From: Rhodococcus sp. BP22
Lineage (GTDB): Bacteria > Actinomycetota > Actinomycetes > Mycobacteriales > Mycobacteriaceae
Assembly (NCBI RefSeq): GCF_014281965.1
Contig: NZ_JACFTB010000001.1
Coordinates: 124,001 to 188,000, forward strand
Direction: 5' to 3'
Length of the DNA: 64,000 nt
Shown: positions 9,256 to 20,706 of the stretch, in pieces
Numbering within the stretch: position 1 is the stretch's first letter
How the letters are laid out: each line of letters starts with the position of its first letter
Made by a program: the position numbers and the translations under genes
Notes under the pieces: model-generated
Told to the model about the DNA's origin: nothing
The model's database searches: none
The model's input: the letters and a program-made list of their open reading frames with translations, nothing else

Positions 9256-10160
9256 TCGTCGATATCCCCGCCACGACGACGAGGGCGGTGGGCAAGAAAC
9301 TGATCGAGCTTCGTGAATCCGGTGGCGCTGTCACCATCGGACGGGTGCTCACGCTCATCGTCGCCAGCCGTGACGGCGAGCAAGCCGAGACTGCCATCGA
9401 GGCAGCCAACGAAGCGAGCCGAGAGCATCCGTGTCGCGTCATCGTCCTCATTCGAGGAGACCGCTCTGCTGATTCCGGGCTGGATGCCCAGATTCGGGTG
9501 GGCGGCGATGCGGGAGCATCCGAGGTAGTGGTGCTCAGGCTGCACGGTGAACTTGCCGAGCACGAGCACAGTGTCGTCATTCCTTTTCTGTTGCCGGACA
9601 CCCCGATCGTAGTCTGGTGGCCGAACGAAGCGCCCAAGATCCCCGCGCAAGATCCGTTGGGCAAGTTGGCAATTCGGCGAATTACCGATGCCACGAAGTC
9701 GCCGGATCCGACGTCGACGATCAAGTCACGGCTCGACAGTTATTCCCAGGGCGACTCGGATCTGTCGTGGAGTCGAGTCACCTACTGGCGTGGGTTGCTC
9801 GCCACCGCGCTGGATCAAGCTCCACACGAGAAGGTCTTGGATGTCACTGTGTCCGGCCTCGCAGAGGAGCCCGCACTCGACATCCTTGCCGGGTGGCTCG
9901 CAGCGAAGCTCGAGGTACCCGTGCACCGCAGGACCGGTGAACTGAAAGTCGAACTGAAACGCGAGAACAGCGCTATCAGCATCGTCCGACCCCAGACCGG
10001 AAAGACGGCAACGCTGTCGAGAACAGGTCAACCCGACGCCGAGGTCGCACTCGCGCGCCGTGAGACTCGTGAGTGCCTTGCCGAAGAATTGCGCCGACTC
10101 GATACCGATGAAATCTATGAACTCGCATTGAAAGGGCTGTCCAAGGTGAGCTATGAGTGA
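9252..10160 (+). CDS. opcA: glucose-6-phosphate dehydrogenase assembly protein OpcA
   Basis: Needed for activity or assembly of G6PD in cyanobacteria and actinobacteria. The 302-residue protein starts IVDIPATTTRAVGKKL and contains the family segments GRVLTLIVAS and PFLLPDTPIVVWWPNEAP. GTG 9252 was chosen: it overlaps the zwf stop (GTGA) and has GGAG six bases upstream; ATG 9240 would add only four residues. The 3' end overlaps pgl by eight bases. Its fixed place between zwf and pgl supports the name. Confidence 0.95.
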   Translation: MIVDIPATTTRAVGKKLIELRESGGAVTIGRVLTLIVASRDGEQAETAIEAANEASREHPCRVIVLIRGDRSADSGLDAQIRVGGDAGASEVVVLRLHGELAEHEHSVVIPFLLPDTPIVVWWPNEAPKIPAQDPLGKLAIRRITDATKSPDPTSTIKSRLDSYSQGDSDLSWSRVTYWRGLLATALDQAPHEKVLDVTVSGLAEEPALDILAGWLAAKLEVPVHRRTGELKVELKRENSAISIVRPQTGKTATLSRTGQPDAEVALARRETRECLAEELRRLDTDEIYELALKGLSKVSYE

Positions 10161-10899
10161 GACTTCGGTTCTGCAATTCCTGGACGCGCAAGCACTGGTC
10201 GACGCTGCGCGGTCCCGGTTCGTCGAAGTGGTTGTCGCCGCCCAGGCCGATCGTGGGTCTGCCTCGGTCGTACTGACGGGGGGCGGCACCGGAATCGCAC
10301 TGCTCGAAGCCCTGCGAGAGGACTCCGGCGCAATCGACTGGTCGCAAGTGGACGTCTACTTCGGTGACGAACGCTTCCTTCCGTCGGGCGATCCGGAGCG
10401 CAACGAAGTGCAAGCCAGGAACGCTCTGCTCGACCACGTCCCGGTTCACCCGGACCGTGTTTTCCCGATGGCCGCCTCCGACGGGCCGCACGGGAGCGAT
10501 GCACGACTTGCCGCCGTGACCTATGCCCAGATTCTGGCGTCGCATTCGGAGGGGAACCACACGCCTGCGTTCGACATCCATCTGCTCGGCATGGGCGGTG
10601 AGGGCCACATCAATTCGCTCTTCCCGCACACCGATGCAGTGCGCGAGAAGACTCACTACGTCGTTGCCGTCGAGGACTCCCCCAAGCCACCGCCCGTTCG
10701 AATCACGTTGACACTACCGGCAATTCAACGTGCCCAGCATGTGTGGTTGCTGGTGTCCGGTGCCGCGAAGGCCGAAGCGGTATCCGCTGCCGTAGGTGGC
10801 GCCGACCCAGTCGACATACCGTCTGCCGGCGCGCTCGGTTCTACCTCGACCGTATGGTTCCTCGACGCGGATGCAGCATCGGGACTTGCCACCGACTGA
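10153..10899 (+). CDS. pgl: 6-phosphogluconolactonase
   Basis: Hydrolyses 6-phosphogluconolactone, the product of Zwf, to 6-phosphogluconate in the cytoplasm. The 248-residue DevB/SOL-type protein shows LTGGGTGIALLEAL near residue 40, VDVYFGDERFLPSGDPERN and the conserved histidine region LLGMGGEGHINSLFPH. It overlaps opcA by eight bases and is the last gene of the operon. It is convergent with the small gene at 10932-11105, and an inverted repeat just after the stop may end transcription. Confidence 0.95.
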   Translation: MSETSVLQFLDAQALVDAARSRFVEVVVAAQADRGSASVVLTGGGTGIALLEALREDSGAIDWSQVDVYFGDERFLPSGDPERNEVQARNALLDHVPVHPDRVFPMAASDGPHGSDARLAAVTYAQILASHSEGNHTPAFDIHLLGMGGEGHINSLFPHTDAVREKTHYVVAVEDSPKPPPVRITLTLPAIQRAQHVWLLVSGAAKAEAVSAAVGGADPVDIPSAGALGSTSTVWFLDADAASGLATD

Positions 10900-10910
10900 A
10901 GGCCCTGTAG

Positions 10911-10951
10911 ACGGCGCCGATCCTTGTCATGTCAGACGGGCTCGGCGCCGT
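10911..10951. terminator. inverted repeat after pgl, probable weak terminator
   Basis: Perfect 10-bp arms (10911-10920 and 10942-10951) separated by 21 bases, right after the pgl stop. No T-run follows. The right arm lies inside the 3' end of the small minus-strand gene ending at 10932. Confidence 0.45.
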
Positions 10952-11105
10952 GCGTGCCGGACTCGAGAGCCTGTTCGGTGTCGACCGGGGTCTGGCTGAT
11001 CGGGGTTTGCCTGGCCGGCATCTGGACTCGACGTCCCCCGTGCCCGACCGAACGGTAAGCCCTTCCGTCGCGCCATGATTCGATGCTTTCTCTGCACTGT
11101 GACAT
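10932..11105 (-). CDS. small hypothetical protein, 57 residues
   Basis: A 58-codon frame with a textbook ribosome-binding site, AAGGAGG five bases before its ATG. The product begins MSQCRESIESWRDGRAYR, has a basic middle (GHGGRRVQMPARQ) and a neutral-to-acidic C-terminus (PVDTEQALESGTHGAEPV). No membrane segment; a single cysteine. I do not recognise it. It fills most of the gap between pgl and ppc, pointing the same way as ppc, from which it is separated by 148 bases. The ribosome-binding site is the main evidence; homology was not tested. Confidence 0.55.
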   Translation of the reverse strand: MSQCRESIESWRDGRAYRSVGHGGRRVQMPARQTPISQTPVDTEQALESGTHGAEPV

Positions 11106-11253
11106 TTCTGCCTCCTTGGTCCGCGGTCCCGTCCCCCTACCTCTTATGACGCGCCAACGGCGGGGCCGGTTCCACCGACGCCCCTATTCGTTCGCTCGTG
11201 CCGAAACGCTCGCCGCCACGGCCGGACCGATCGAGCCCCGGACGAACGAAACC

Positions 11254-14076
11254 TCAGCCGCTGTTACGAAGTGCGGTGGCGAGACCGTTCATCGTCAACA
11301 GAATTCCGCGTTTGACGCGTTCATCCGTATCGCCGGCGCGGAACCTGCGCAACATTTCCACCTGCATCTGATTCAGCGGTTCGAGATACGGGAACCTGTT
11401 GTGAACCGAGCGCTCCAATGCCGGGTTGTCCTCGAGCAGTCGAGTGTGACCGGTGATCCGCAGATACATACGCACCGTCTTCGCGTGCTCGACTTCGATC
11501 ATGCCGAAGATCCGTCCGCGTAGCTCCCGATCCGGGACGAGCTCTGCGTAGCGCGCGGCAATACCCAAGTCCGACTTGGCCATCACCTGGGCAAGGTTGG
11601 ACAACACGGTCTGGAAGAACGGCCATGTCCGATACAGATCGGTGAGAGAAGCAAATTTGCCCTCGTCCCCGCCGACCCACTCTTCTATCGCAGTCCCTGT
11701 CCCGTACCAGCCCGGAAGCATGACTCGACATTGACTCCACGACATGACCCACGGGATCGCACGCAGGTCGCCCACCGAGTTGGTCGGCTTACGGGACGCT
11801 GGACGGCTACCGATGTTCAACTCACCGACCTCCGCTACTGGCGTCGCCATCCGGAAGTACTCGACGAATCCAGGCTCGTCATGGACCAGTCGGCCGTATG
11901 CCGCACGCGCTCGCTCGGCTAGATCGTCGAGTACCGCGTAGGCAGGCTCCGCATCCTCGCCCAGACCCTCGACATCCAACAACGTCGACTCGAGCGTTCC
12001 TGCTACGAGCGACTCCAGATTCCGCCGAGCCCTGGAAGGCTCGGCATACTTGGCGGCGATGATCTCGCCCTGCTCGGTCAGTCGAAGTGAGCCCTGGACG
12101 ACTCCCGGCGGCTGCGCGAGTATCGCGTCGTAGCTCGGGCCACCACCGCGGCCGATAGTGCCTCCGCGGCCATGGAAGAGCCGCAACCTGATCCCGGTCT
12201 TGCGCGAGGCCTCGAGTAGATCGAGTTCAGCTCGATACAGCGCCCAGTTGGCGGCCAGATATCCGCCGTCCTTGTTGGAGTCCGAGTAACCCAGCATCAC
12301 TTCTTGGTTCATGCCTCGACCAGCGATCAACGCTCGATACACGGGAACTTCGAGAGTGGCGATCAAGGTCGCCGCACCCTGTTGAAGGTCCTCGATTGTC
12401 TCGAACAACGGCACGACGCCCACGGACGACGTCGGTTCCGACCCGTCGACTCCGGGGTCGAAGATGCCCGCCTCCTTGAGCAACAAGGCTGCCTCGAGCA
12501 TGTCGCTGACGGACTCGCACATGCTGATGATGTAGTTCTGGATCGTGTCAGGACCCAGATGATCGATCGCTTCCTTGGCAGCTCGAACGATGCCCAGTTC
12601 CTTCGTCGCGAGCTCGCTGAGCTCGGCGGTCGGACCGATCAATGGGCGCCGGGTCGTCAGTTCACGAGAGAGTACTGCCACTCGGTCCGCCTCGTCGAGT
12701 GACAGGTAGTCCTGGTGTACGCCGGCCCATGCGAGAAGCTCGGCGACCACAACTTCGTGCGTTTCGGAATTCTGTCTCATGTCCAACGCTTGCAGGTGAA
12801 AGCCGAATGTCTCGACGGACTGCCGCAACTTACGAAGGCGATCATCGGCGATCAATGCGTCACCGTCTGCTCGCAAAGCACGATCGACCGTGTCCAAATC
12901 GTCGAGAACCTCCTGTGGCCGAGCGTAGGGCGCCGCCCCACGGTCGAGCGCCGATACCGGTACGGAGTCGAGGACCGCACCCGCCGTGGCCGACAGTCGT
13001 GCTCGAATACCTGCTATGGCCACTCGATACGGCTCATCGGACCGACGATCATCCGGCTCACCCGAGGTAGAAGCGAGGGTGAGCAGGTCCTCCGTGACGG
13101 CCACCAGCCTGGCAGACATCGACAGTTCCTTCTCGAGCGAGACCAATTCGTCCAAGTAGTACGCAAACGCGACGTACCCGGCTTGGTGCGTGGCGGTATA
13201 TACCACCTCGGCGGTGACGTTCGGATTTCCGTCGCGATCTCCACCGATCCACGAACCAGGACGCAGGATGGGTCGTGCCAGCAGATTGCTGTCCGGCCAC
13301 CGGAGCCGCAGTGCGCTCCGCACATCGGCGTTCAACGCGGGGATGACATCGAACAACGAGGATTCGAAATATCGAAGACCGACTTCGATCTCGTCTTGAA
13401 TACGCAAGCGCGACAAACGAATCAGAGCTGTTTCCCACAGGGTCAGTACTTGACGTCGGATCTGGGTGTCGATGGAAGTCAATTCCTGCGCGGAACCCGA
13501 GGCCTTGGCCGTCGAGACGACCTGGCGCCGACGCATGAGGTCGGTGATGTTCGCCTGGACGTCGAATACGGTACGTCGACGGGTCTCGGTGGGATGCGCG
13601 GTGATCACCGGCGAGACCAGTGCGTCCGCCAACGCTGCAGTCACCTCCGACTGCGTGAGGCCCGCTGCATCGAGTGCAAGCCACGTTGCATCGAGACTGC
13701 TGGCCTGCGGCGGATCGTTTCTGTCGACGTGGATGGCGCGACGTCGCTCGCGGTGTAAGTCTTCCGCGAGATTTGCAAGGAGCGAGAAATGACTGAACGC
13801 TCGAATCAATGGAATCGCTTGGGCCACATCGGCGTCGGCATAAAAGCTGGCAGAATCTTCGCGCTCCACCTCGGATCGGCGAACAGCAAAAGATTCGAGC
13901 CGTGCACGTTCGACGAGATCGAACACGTCAGGGCCTTCGTGTTCGCGAATGATGTCGCCGAGGATTCCACCGAGATAGCGGATGTCCTCACGGAGGGGCT
14001 CGGTCAACTCACGGCCCTGAGTGGTCGGTGTGACGAATGCTGGTGAACCGACCGACTCGAAGGAGGATTCGCTCAT
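11254..14076 (-). CDS. ppc: phosphoenolpyruvate carboxylase
   Basis: Carboxylates PEP to oxaloacetate, refilling the TCA cycle. The 940-residue protein carries the hallmarks in order: [13 protein letters not shown] with the catalytic histidine, [34 protein letters not shown], the glycine-rich [19 protein letters not shown] with the second catalytic histidine, and the C-terminal RNSG ending typical of PEPC. ATG 14076 starts [12 protein letters not shown], a short tail before the conserved domain. It lies downstream of secG with a 70-base gap and may be co-transcribed with it. Confidence 0.97.
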   Translation of the reverse strand: MSESSFESVGSPAFVTPTTQGRELTEPLREDIRYLGGILGDIIREHEGPDVFDLVERARLESFAVRRSEVEREDSASFYADADVAQAIPLIRAFSHFSLLANLAEDLHRERRRAIHVDRNDPPQASSLDATWLALDAAGLTQSEVTAALADALVSPVITAHPTETRRRTVFDVQANITDLMRRRQVVSTAKASGSAQELTSIDTQIRRQVLTLWETALIRLSRLRIQDEIEVGLRYFESSLFDVIPALNADVRSALRLRWPDSNLLARPILRPGSWIGGDRDGNPNVTAEVVYTATHQAGYVAFAYYLDELVSLEKELSMSARLVAVTEDLLTLASTSGEPDDRRSDEPYRVAIAGIRARLSATAGAVLDSVPVSALDRGAAPYARPQEVLDDLDTVDRALRADGDALIADDRLRKLRQSVETFGFHLQALDMRQNSETHEVVVAELLAWAGVHQDYLSLDEADRVAVLSRELTTRRPLIGPTAELSELATKELGIVRAAKEAIDHLGPDTIQNYIISMCESVSDMLEAALLLKEAGIFDPGVDGSEPTSSVGVVPLFETIEDLQQGAATLIATLEVPVYRALIAGRGMNQEVMLGYSDSNKDGGYLAANWALYRAELDLLEASRKTGIRLRLFHGRGGTIGRGGGPSYDAILAQPPGVVQGSLRLTEQGEIIAAKYAEPSRARRNLESLVAGTLESTLLDVEGLGEDAEPAYAVLDDLAERARAAYGRLVHDEPGFVEYFRMATPVAEVGELNIGSRPASRKPTNSVGDLRAIPWVMSWSQCRVMLPGWYGTGTAIEEWVGGDEGKFASLTDLYRTWPFFQTVLSNLAQVMAKSDLGIAARYAELVPDRELRGRIFGMIEVEHAKTVRMYLRITGHTRLLEDNPALERSVHNRFPYLEPLNQMQVEMLRRFRAGDTDERVKRGILLTMNGLATALRNSG

Positions 14077-14146
14077 TCCCCCAGTATCGCCGAGTCGAGC
14101 CGCGTGCGCAGCCCAAGACCGGATCGATACCGCAGGCAGCCGAATA

Positions 14147-14380
14147 TCAGGAGTACTTGATCTCCAGACCGATTCCGAGAATCGCGATGAGCCACACCAC
14201 TCCGGTGAAAATCGTCAAACGATCGAGGTTCTTCTCGACCACAGTCGAGCTGGACAAGCTCGACTGGACGCCGCCACCGAACAGACTGGACAGACCGCCG
14301 CCCTTGCCGCGATGCAGCAGGATCAACAAAATCAACGCCAGACTGGTGATAACCAGCAGGATATCCAGAAACAGATCCAT
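14147..14380 (-). CDS. secG: preprotein translocase subunit SecG
   Basis: Small accessory subunit of the SecYEG channel in the cytoplasmic membrane. The 77-residue product has two transmembrane segments ([20 protein letters not shown] and [20 protein letters not shown]) with the conserved cytoplasmic loop between them ([15 protein letters not shown]). ATG 14380 was preferred because GAGG is five bases upstream; GTG 14386 overlaps that site. It stands between tpiA and ppc, separated from tpiA by a strong hairpin. Confidence 0.94.
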   Translation of the reverse strand: MDLFLDILLVITSLALILLILLHRGKGGGLSSLFGGGVQSSLSSSTVVEKNLDRLTIFTGVVWLIAILGIGLEIKYS

Positions 14381-14433
14381 GTCCACCTCAAAATCGATTG
14401 GATGCCTTTGGCAGCTTACCTGCCTTACGAACA

Positions 14434-14472
14434 GGTTCGGACACCGTGCCCGAAGAGCACGGTGTCCGAACC
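14434..14472. terminator. strong hairpin terminator after tpiA
   Basis: Perfect 16-bp inverted repeat (14434-14449 with 14457-14472) around a 7-base loop, about 90 bases after the tpiA stop and before secG. No clear T-run on the minus strand, but the stem is the second longest in the window. It should end or attenuate the gapA-pgk-tpiA transcript. Confidence 0.75.
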
Positions 14473-14561
14473 GTTCGAATCTGTCACGATCGCGTCTACT
14501 GCCCGACGACCGTTAATACTCTCGTGCCTGAAAACCGAGGCTCGAAGCGAAGAACTCCGGA

Positions 14562-15347
14562 TCAGGGAAGAGGCCCACCGGCGGCGATGGCCGACAGTGT
14601 GGCAAATTCGTCCGCCTTGAGGGAAGCCCCACCGACGAGTGCTCCATCGACATCGACCTGGCCGACGATCTCGCCGACGTTCTTGGCGTTGACCGAACCC
14701 CCGTAGAGAACCCGAACCACCGCGGCAACTTCGTCGGAAGCCAGGGTCTTCAGTTCCTCACGGATCGCGCCGCACACTTCCTGAGCATCGGACGCGCTGG
14801 CCACTCGACCTGTACCGATGGCCCAGACCGGCTCGTAGGCGATGACCACCTTCGAGATGTCCTCGGCCGACAGTCCGTTCAGCGAGCCGCGCAGTTGCTT
14901 GACGTTGTACGACACGTGCTCACCGGCCTCCCGGATGTTCAAGCCCTCTCCGATGCAGACGATCGGGGTGAGCCCGTTCTTCAGAGCGGCCTTGGTCTTG
15001 GCCAACACCGTCGCGTCGTCCTCGCTGTGTAGCGTGCGACGCTCCGAGTGGCCGACGACCACGAAAGTGACACCCAGCTTCGCCAGCATCGAGCCGCTGA
15101 TTTCGCCTGTGTACGCACCCGAGTCGTGCGCCGAGACGTCCTGCGCACCGAAGGTGAGCAGTAGCTTGTCACCCTCGATGAGGGTCTGCACGCTGCGGAT
15201 GTCGGTGAACGGCGGGATAACCGTCACATCGACCTTGTCGAAGTACTTTGCCGGCAGCGAGAAAGCGATCTTCTGCACCAGCGAAATCGCTTCGAGGTGG
15301 TTCAGATTCATTTTCCAGTTACCTGCGATGAGCGGCTTGCGTGACAC
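14562..15347 (-). CDS. tpiA: triosephosphate isomerase
   Basis: Interconverts dihydroxyacetone phosphate and glyceraldehyde 3-phosphate. The 261-residue TIM barrel has the substrate lysine in GNWKMN (Lys12), the electrophilic histidine in VVVGHSERR (His100), the catalytic base in [11 protein letters not shown] (Glu172) and the phosphate loop [12 protein letters not shown] 15347 lies four bases after the pgk stop, so it is translated with pgk in the gapA-pgk-tpiA operon. Confidence 0.97.
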   Translation of the reverse strand: MSRKPLIAGNWKMNLNHLEAISLVQKIAFSLPAKYFDKVDVTVIPPFTDIRSVQTLIEGDKLLLTFGAQDVSAHDSGAYTGEISGSMLAKLGVTFVVVGHSERRTLHSEDDATVLAKTKAALKNGLTPIVCIGEGLNIREAGEHVSYNVKQLRGSLNGLSAEDISKVVIAYEPVWAIGTGRVASASDAQEVCGAIREELKTLASDEVAAVVRVLYGGSVNAKNVGEIVGQVDVDGALVGGASLKADEFATLSAIAAGGPLP

Positions 15348-15350
15348 GAG

Positions 15351-16562
15351 TCAGACCTCCAACGCTGCGAGTCCGGGAAGGTGCTTACCCTCGAGGTACT
15401 CCAGGGACGCGCCACCCCCGGTCGAGATGTGCGAAAAACCATCGTCCGGCAATCCGAGGGCACGAACGGCTGCAGCGGAATCACCACCGCCGACGACGCT
15501 GAACGCACCGTTGGCAGTAGCCGATCCGATTGCCTCGGCCAAGCCCTTGGTCCCGGCTGCAAACTTCTCGAACTCGAACACGCCCATCGGACCGTTCCAG
15601 AACACTGTCTTGGCCGCGCGTAGGACCGCTCCGAAGCGTTCCACCGACTCAGGTCCGATATCGAGCCCCATCCAGCCGTCCGGAATCTCGTAGGACTGAA
15701 CGATCTTCGATTCGGCAGAAGCAGAGAACGAATCGGCGACGACGACATCCTTGGGAAGATGGATGACGTCTCCGAATCGCTCGAGCAGGTCCTTGCAGGT
15801 CTCGATCATGTCCTCCTGCAGAAGCGAGGTGCCTACCGAAACACCCTGAGCAGCGAGGAATGTGAAGCACATGCCGCCGCCGATCACCAAAGTGTCGACC
15901 TTCGGAGCAAGCGCCTCGATAACCGCGAGCTTGTCCGTCACCTTCGAACCACCCAGGACCACTGCGTACGGGCGTTTCGGAGTCTCGGTCAGTGTCTTCA
16001 AGACCTCGACCTCGGTGGCCACCAGATTTCCCGCGTACGACGGCAAGAGTGCGGCAACATCGAAAACCGAAGCCTGCTTGCGATGAACCACCCCGAACCC
16101 GTCGGATACGAAAGCGCCCTCGCCATCGGTCAATGCGACCAGTTCGGCAGCCAAGCTCGCGCGCTCGGCGTCGTCCTTGCTGGTTTCACGCGGGTCGAAG
16201 CGGATGTTCTCCAGCAGGAGTACATCGCCATCCGTCAGACCCTCGGCACGTGCCTGCGCATCCTGGCCGACGACGTCACCTGCGAGTTGAACATGGCGCC
16301 CGAGCAACTCACCCAGCTTCGCCGCGACCGGAGCCAGCGAGTACTTCGCCTCCGGCTTGCCCTCGGGTCGGCCGAGGTGAGCTGTGATGATCAGCTTCGC
16401 GTCGGCGTCGAGCAGCGCTTTCAGCGTGGGCAGCGACGCAACGATCCGACCGGGATCGGTGATGACACCGTTCTCGATCGGAACGTTGAAGTCGGCGCGC
16501 ACGAGCACTGCGCGGCCGGACACGCCGGCCGATAGCAGATCCTGCAGTGTCTTGACGGCCAT
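15351..16562 (-). CDS. pgk: phosphoglycerate kinase
   Basis: Makes ATP from 1,3-bisphosphoglycerate. The 403-residue protein begins [20 protein letters not shown] followed by RADFNVP, and shows the family signature, a substrate-binding region (AHLGRPEGK), [11 protein letters not shown] and the C-terminal nucleotide loop [14 protein letters not shown] 16562 begins the conserved domain; the frame continues upstream into the end of gapA. It lies five bases after gapA. Confidence 0.97.
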   Translation of the reverse strand: MAVKTLQDLLSAGVSGRAVLVRADFNVPIENGVITDPGRIVASLPTLKALLDADAKLIITAHLGRPEGKPEAKYSLAPVAAKLGELLGRHVQLAGDVVGQDAQARAEGLTDGDVLLLENIRFDPRETSKDDAERASLAAELVALTDGEGAFVSDGFGVVHRKQASVFDVAALLPSYAGNLVATEVEVLKTLTETPKRPYAVVLGGSKVTDKLAVIEALAPKVDTLVIGGGMCFTFLAAQGVSVGTSLLQEDMIETCKDLLERFGDVIHLPKDVVVADSFSASAESKIVQSYEIPDGWMGLDIGPESVERFGAVLRAAKTVFWNGPMGVFEFEKFAAGTKGLAEAIGSATANGAFSVVGGGDSAAAVRALGLPDDGFSHISTGGGASLEYLEGKHLPGLAALEV

Positions 16563-16567
16563 GTTGA

Positions 16568-17596
<1,029 letters not shown>

Positions 17597-17604
17597 CTAA
17601 GTTG

Positions 17605-17685
17605 TTGAATCGATGTCGTTGCACCGATGTTGTCGAACGATGTTGTCGAACGATGTCTTCGAACCGGTGCTGTTGTACCGGTTCT
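17605..17685. repeat. tandem imperfect 13-14-base repeats in the gapA leader
   Basis: Six units in a row with period 13-14 bases. The two central units begin identically (tcgaacgatgt at 17633 and 17646) and differ only at their ends; the flanking units keep the core (t/c)g(a/c)acc/cgatg with changes. The last two units also form an inverted repeat (17661-17668 with 17677-17684, loop 8). The array ends about 20 bases before the gapA GTG and is probably transcribed as 5' leader. Confidence 0.75.
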
Positions 17686-17776
17686 TCGTGGTTTGCGCAT
17701 GCGAACTTCCGCACGCGCAGATTCCACCCTAGTGTGCGGGCACCGCTTGCGCGCGCTACACCCGACACCCGAGTGT

Positions 17777-18760
17777 TCAGGCCTCGTCGAGTAATTCTGC
17801 TGTGACGGCCGACTCGGTGTCCGGAATACCGGTGTCCTTGGCTTTACGGTCCGCCATCGACAACAGTCGACGGATTCGTCCGGCGACGGCGTCCTTCGTC
17901 ATCGGCGGATCGGCGAGCTGACCGAGTTCTTCCAGCGACGCCTGGCGATGCTGTACGCGGAGAGCACCTGCGTCTGCCAGATGGTCCGGCACCTCGTCCC
18001 CGAGAATGTTCAAGGCTCGCTCCACCCGCGCCGCAGCTGCGACGGCAGCTCGAGCCGATCTCCGGAGGTTGGCGTCATCGAAGTTCGCGAGGCGGTTTGC
18101 GGTGGCCCGCACTTCCCTGCGCATCCGACGCTCTTCCCACACCAACCGGGTGTCCTGAGCGCCCATTCGGGTCAAGAGTGCGCCGATCGCTTCACCATCA
18201 CGAACGACGACCCGGTCGGTACCCCGAACTTCGCGTGCCTTTGCTGCGACACCGAGGCGCCTGGCAGCGCCGACCAAGGCCAACGCCGCTTCGGGTCCTG
18301 GGCAACTGATCTCGAGCGCGGATGAGCGGCCCGGCTCGGTAAGTGACCCATGGGCGAGGAACGCACCCCGCCAGGCAGCTTCTGCATCGCCGATCGTTCC
18401 GCCGACGACCTGAGCTGGGAGACCTCTGACGGGACGGCCCCGCATATCGAGCAGTCCAGTTTGTCTGGCCAACGCCTCGCCGTCCTTGGCAACCCGGACG
18501 ACGTAGCGCGAGGTCTTACGCAGCCCGCCGGCACTCAGGACATGGACGTCGGACGAGTAACCGTAGAGTTCGAAAATTTCGCGTCGCAGACGCCGAGCGA
18601 TCGATCCAAGATCGACCTCCGCTTCCACGACGACTCTTCCTGCAACGATGTGAAGCCCACCGGCGAATCGCAGCAGGGCCGATACTTCGGCTCGCCTGCA
18701 GCTCACCTGGGTAATCGCGAGCCTGCTCAGCTCGTCCTTCACCTCCGCTGTCATGGCCAC
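17777..18760 (-). CDS. whiA: DNA-binding protein WhiA
   Basis: Regulator conserved in Gram-positive bacteria, linked to sporulation in Streptomyces and to cell division elsewhere. The 327-residue protein begins with [14 protein letters not shown] and has the N-terminal LAGLIDADG-like fold ([18 protein letters not shown]) and a C-terminal helix-turn-helix part ([20 protein letters not shown] followed by RIRRLL). GTG 18760 is preferred because GAGGGG precedes it by eight bases; ATG 18754 is the alternative. It overlaps yvcK by ten bases, forming the rapZ-yvcK-whiA cluster. Confidence 0.96.
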   Translation of the reverse strand: MAMTAEVKDELSRLAITQVSCRRAEVSALLRFAGGLHIVAGRVVVEAEVDLGSIARRLRREIFELYGYSSDVHVLSAGGLRKTSRYVVRVAKDGEALARQTGLLDMRGRPVRGLPAQVVGGTIGDAEAAWRGAFLAHGSLTEPGRSSALEISCPGPEAALALVGAARRLGVAAKAREVRGTDRVVVRDGEAIGALLTRMGAQDTRLVWEERRMRREVRATANRLANFDDANLRRSARAAVAAAARVERALNILGDEVPDHLADAGALRVQHRQASLEELGQLADPPMTKDAVAGRIRRLLSMADRKAKDTGIPDTESAVTAELLDEA

Positions 18761-19776
18761 GAAGTGTTCCCCTCTCTGCGTGCGGAACCCATCGGTGCCT
18801 CGTCCCGCGACGAGACGATGTTACCGAGGGCAGCAGCCAACTTGCCGAAATGATGCGCGTGAGTTCCTGATTCGGCTACGTCTACGTACACGACGTCGGC
18901 CCCGAGCCTTGCGGCAGCTCGAGCTACGTGGTCGCGTTCCGCGCCGTCCGGGACGAAGGCCGAATCCACCACGACGTAGTCCACGGAGAAATCAGGTGCG
19001 TGTTGGGAGAGTACGTGCAGATGACGCTCGGCAGAGAATCCTGTGGTCTCGCCGAGCTCCGGTGCCAGGTTCAGAATCAGAACCTTCTGTGCTGCTGTCG
19101 TCTCCAGCGCCGTCAGCAGATCCGGGACCAAAACATGGGGAATGACACTCGAGAACCACGACCCCGGCCCGAGTACGACAAGGTCGGCCGCCTCGATTGC
19201 CGCTATCGCCTTGGGCGTCGCCGGCGGACCGGGTGGCGTCAGCCGCACCCTTCTCACTTTGCCTGGGGTGGTGGCGACAGCGACCTGACCACGAATGACT
19301 CTGCTCACACGCGGATCGTCCTCGAGACCTGACACGTCGGCTTCGATGTCGAGCGGCACCAGTGCCATCGGCACCACTTGTCCCTCGATGCCGAGCAGCG
19401 ATCCGATCTCTTCCAATGCCGACAACGGATCACCGAGAACCTCGGTGAGCCCGGCAAGGATCAAGTTCCCGACCGAGTGTCCCGCCAGCGCGCCGGAACC
19501 ACCGAACCTGTGCTGGAGGACCTCCGCCCATCGCTGAGTTCGCGGATCCTCGGCAGCCAGAGCGGTGAGCGCCATGCGTAGATCCCCTGGCGGCAGTACG
19601 CCGAGTTCGGCACGAAGTCGACCGGAGGATCCGCCGTCATCGGCCACGGTGACCACCGCGGTCACATCCGACGCCAGTCTGCGTGCGGCACTGAGCGTCG
19701 CGTACAAGCCATGTCCCCCACCGAGAGCCACGATCTTCAGCGAAGACCCGACAGCGCCTCCGTCTTTCGCACTCAT
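18751..19776 (-). CDS. yvcK: YvcK/CofD-like protein (gluconeogenesis factor family)
   Basis: Member of the CofD/YvcK family, known in other bacteria to affect cell shape and growth on gluconeogenic carbon sources; it binds UDP-sugars. The 341-residue protein has the nucleotide-binding start [19 protein letters not shown] and the conserved [14 protein letters not shown], then NLILAGL and [13 protein letters not shown]. The mycobacterial counterpart (Rv1422, CuvA) works in cell-wall assembly. ATG 19776 overlaps the rapZ stop by four bases, and its own end overlaps whiA. Confidence 0.94.
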   Translation of the reverse strand: MSAKDGGAVGSSLKIVALGGGHGLYATLSAARRLASDVTAVVTVADDGGSSGRLRAELGVLPPGDLRMALTALAAEDPRTQRWAEVLQHRFGGSGALAGHSVGNLILAGLTEVLGDPLSALEEIGSLLGIEGQVVPMALVPLDIEADVSGLEDDPRVSRVIRGQVAVATTPGKVRRVRLTPPGPPATPKAIAAIEAADLVVLGPGSWFSSVIPHVLVPDLLTALETTAAQKVLILNLAPELGETTGFSAERHLHVLSQHAPDFSVDYVVVDSAFVPDGAERDHVARAAARLGADVVYVDVAESGTHAHHFGKLAAALGNIVSSRDEAPMGSARREGNTSWP

Positions 19777-20705
19777 TCGCGGCCCGCATCGCGATGCTGA
19801 ACCCGCACCGACAGATCATCGTGCCGATCCAGAAGTATCGCCAAAGCCTCCGACATCGCCACGCTTCGATGTTTGCCGCCCGTGCAACCCACCGCCACCG
19901 TCATGTACTGCTTACCCTCTCGCCGATAACCGTTCACCGTCAGCTGCAACAGGTGATGGAACGTCTGCAGATAGTCCTGCGCGCCGTCCTGACTCAGGAC
20001 ATACTCGCTCACCGCGGGGTTACGACCGGTGTGCTCGCGTAGTTCTGGAATCCAATGCGGGTTGGGGAGGAACCGTACGTCGCAGACCACATCAGCATCC
20101 ATGGGTAGTCCGTACTTGAACCCGAACGACTGCACGGTCACACCGATCAGATCTGCGTCGACACCGCTGAAAGCCGTCTCGATCTTCCGCCGCAGTTGAT
20201 GCACGGACAGTGAAGTGGTGTCGATGGTGACGTCGGCGGCAGCTTTCACCTGCGCCAACCGAATCCTCTCCGCCGCGATGCCCTCGGTGAGGGTGCCGTC
20301 CTGACCGTCGTTCTGCAGCGGATGACTGCGACGATTCGATTCGAATCGTTGAATCAGGGCGGCATCGGTGGCGTCGAGGAACAGCACACGATTTCGGACG
20401 CCCTTGGAATCGAGTTCTCGCACCACCCAGTCGAGGTCGCCCGTGAACAATCGACTTCGAACATCCATCACCAACGCAAGACGGTCGATTCGCGGTTCCG
20501 ACTCGAGACCGAGATCGACCATCTGCGATATCAGCTCGGGTGGAAGATTGTCGGCGACGTACCAACCGAGATCTTCGAGAACTTTTGCGGCAGTCCGAAG
20601 CCCTGCGCCGGACAACCCGGTGACGAGCGCCACTTCGATGCCGTCACCTCGGCCGACCAGCCTGTCCGGCTGGTCGGTGGCATGCTGGATATTGGGTTCG
20701 CTCAC
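19773..20705 (-). CDS. rapZ: RNase adapter RapZ/YvcJ-like nucleotide-binding protein
   Basis: P-loop protein family; in E. coli RapZ steers RNase E to small RNAs that control glucosamine synthesis, while the actinobacterial role is not settled. The 310-residue protein starts at GTG 20705, one base after the uvrC stop, with GGCAGG upstream. The Walker A region reads GLSGAGLRT (residues 30-38), without the usual lysine. The C-terminal domain keeps SFGFKYGLP, DVRFLPNPHW and VGCTGGKHRSV. The conserved order uvrC-rapZ-yvcK-whiA supports the assignment. Confidence 0.94.
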   Translation of the reverse strand: MSEPNIQHATDQPDRLVGRGDGIEVALVTGLSGAGLRTAAKVLEDLGWYVADNLPPELISQMVDLGLESEPRIDRLALVMDVRSRLFTGDLDWVVRELDSKGVRNRVLFLDATDAALIQRFESNRRSHPLQNDGQDGTLTEGIAAERIRLAQVKAAADVTIDTTSLSVHQLRRKIETAFSGVDADLIGVTVQSFGFKYGLPMDADVVCDVRFLPNPHWIPELREHTGRNPAVSEYVLSQDGAQDYLQTFHHLLQLTVNGYRREGKQYMTVAVGCTGGKHRSVAMSEALAILLDRHDDLSVRVQHRDAGRE

Positions 20706-20706
20706 G

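Noticed and set aside
17605..17685. gapA leader repeats as a CRISPR
   Set aside because: Units are 13-14 bases without unique spacers and there are no cas genes.
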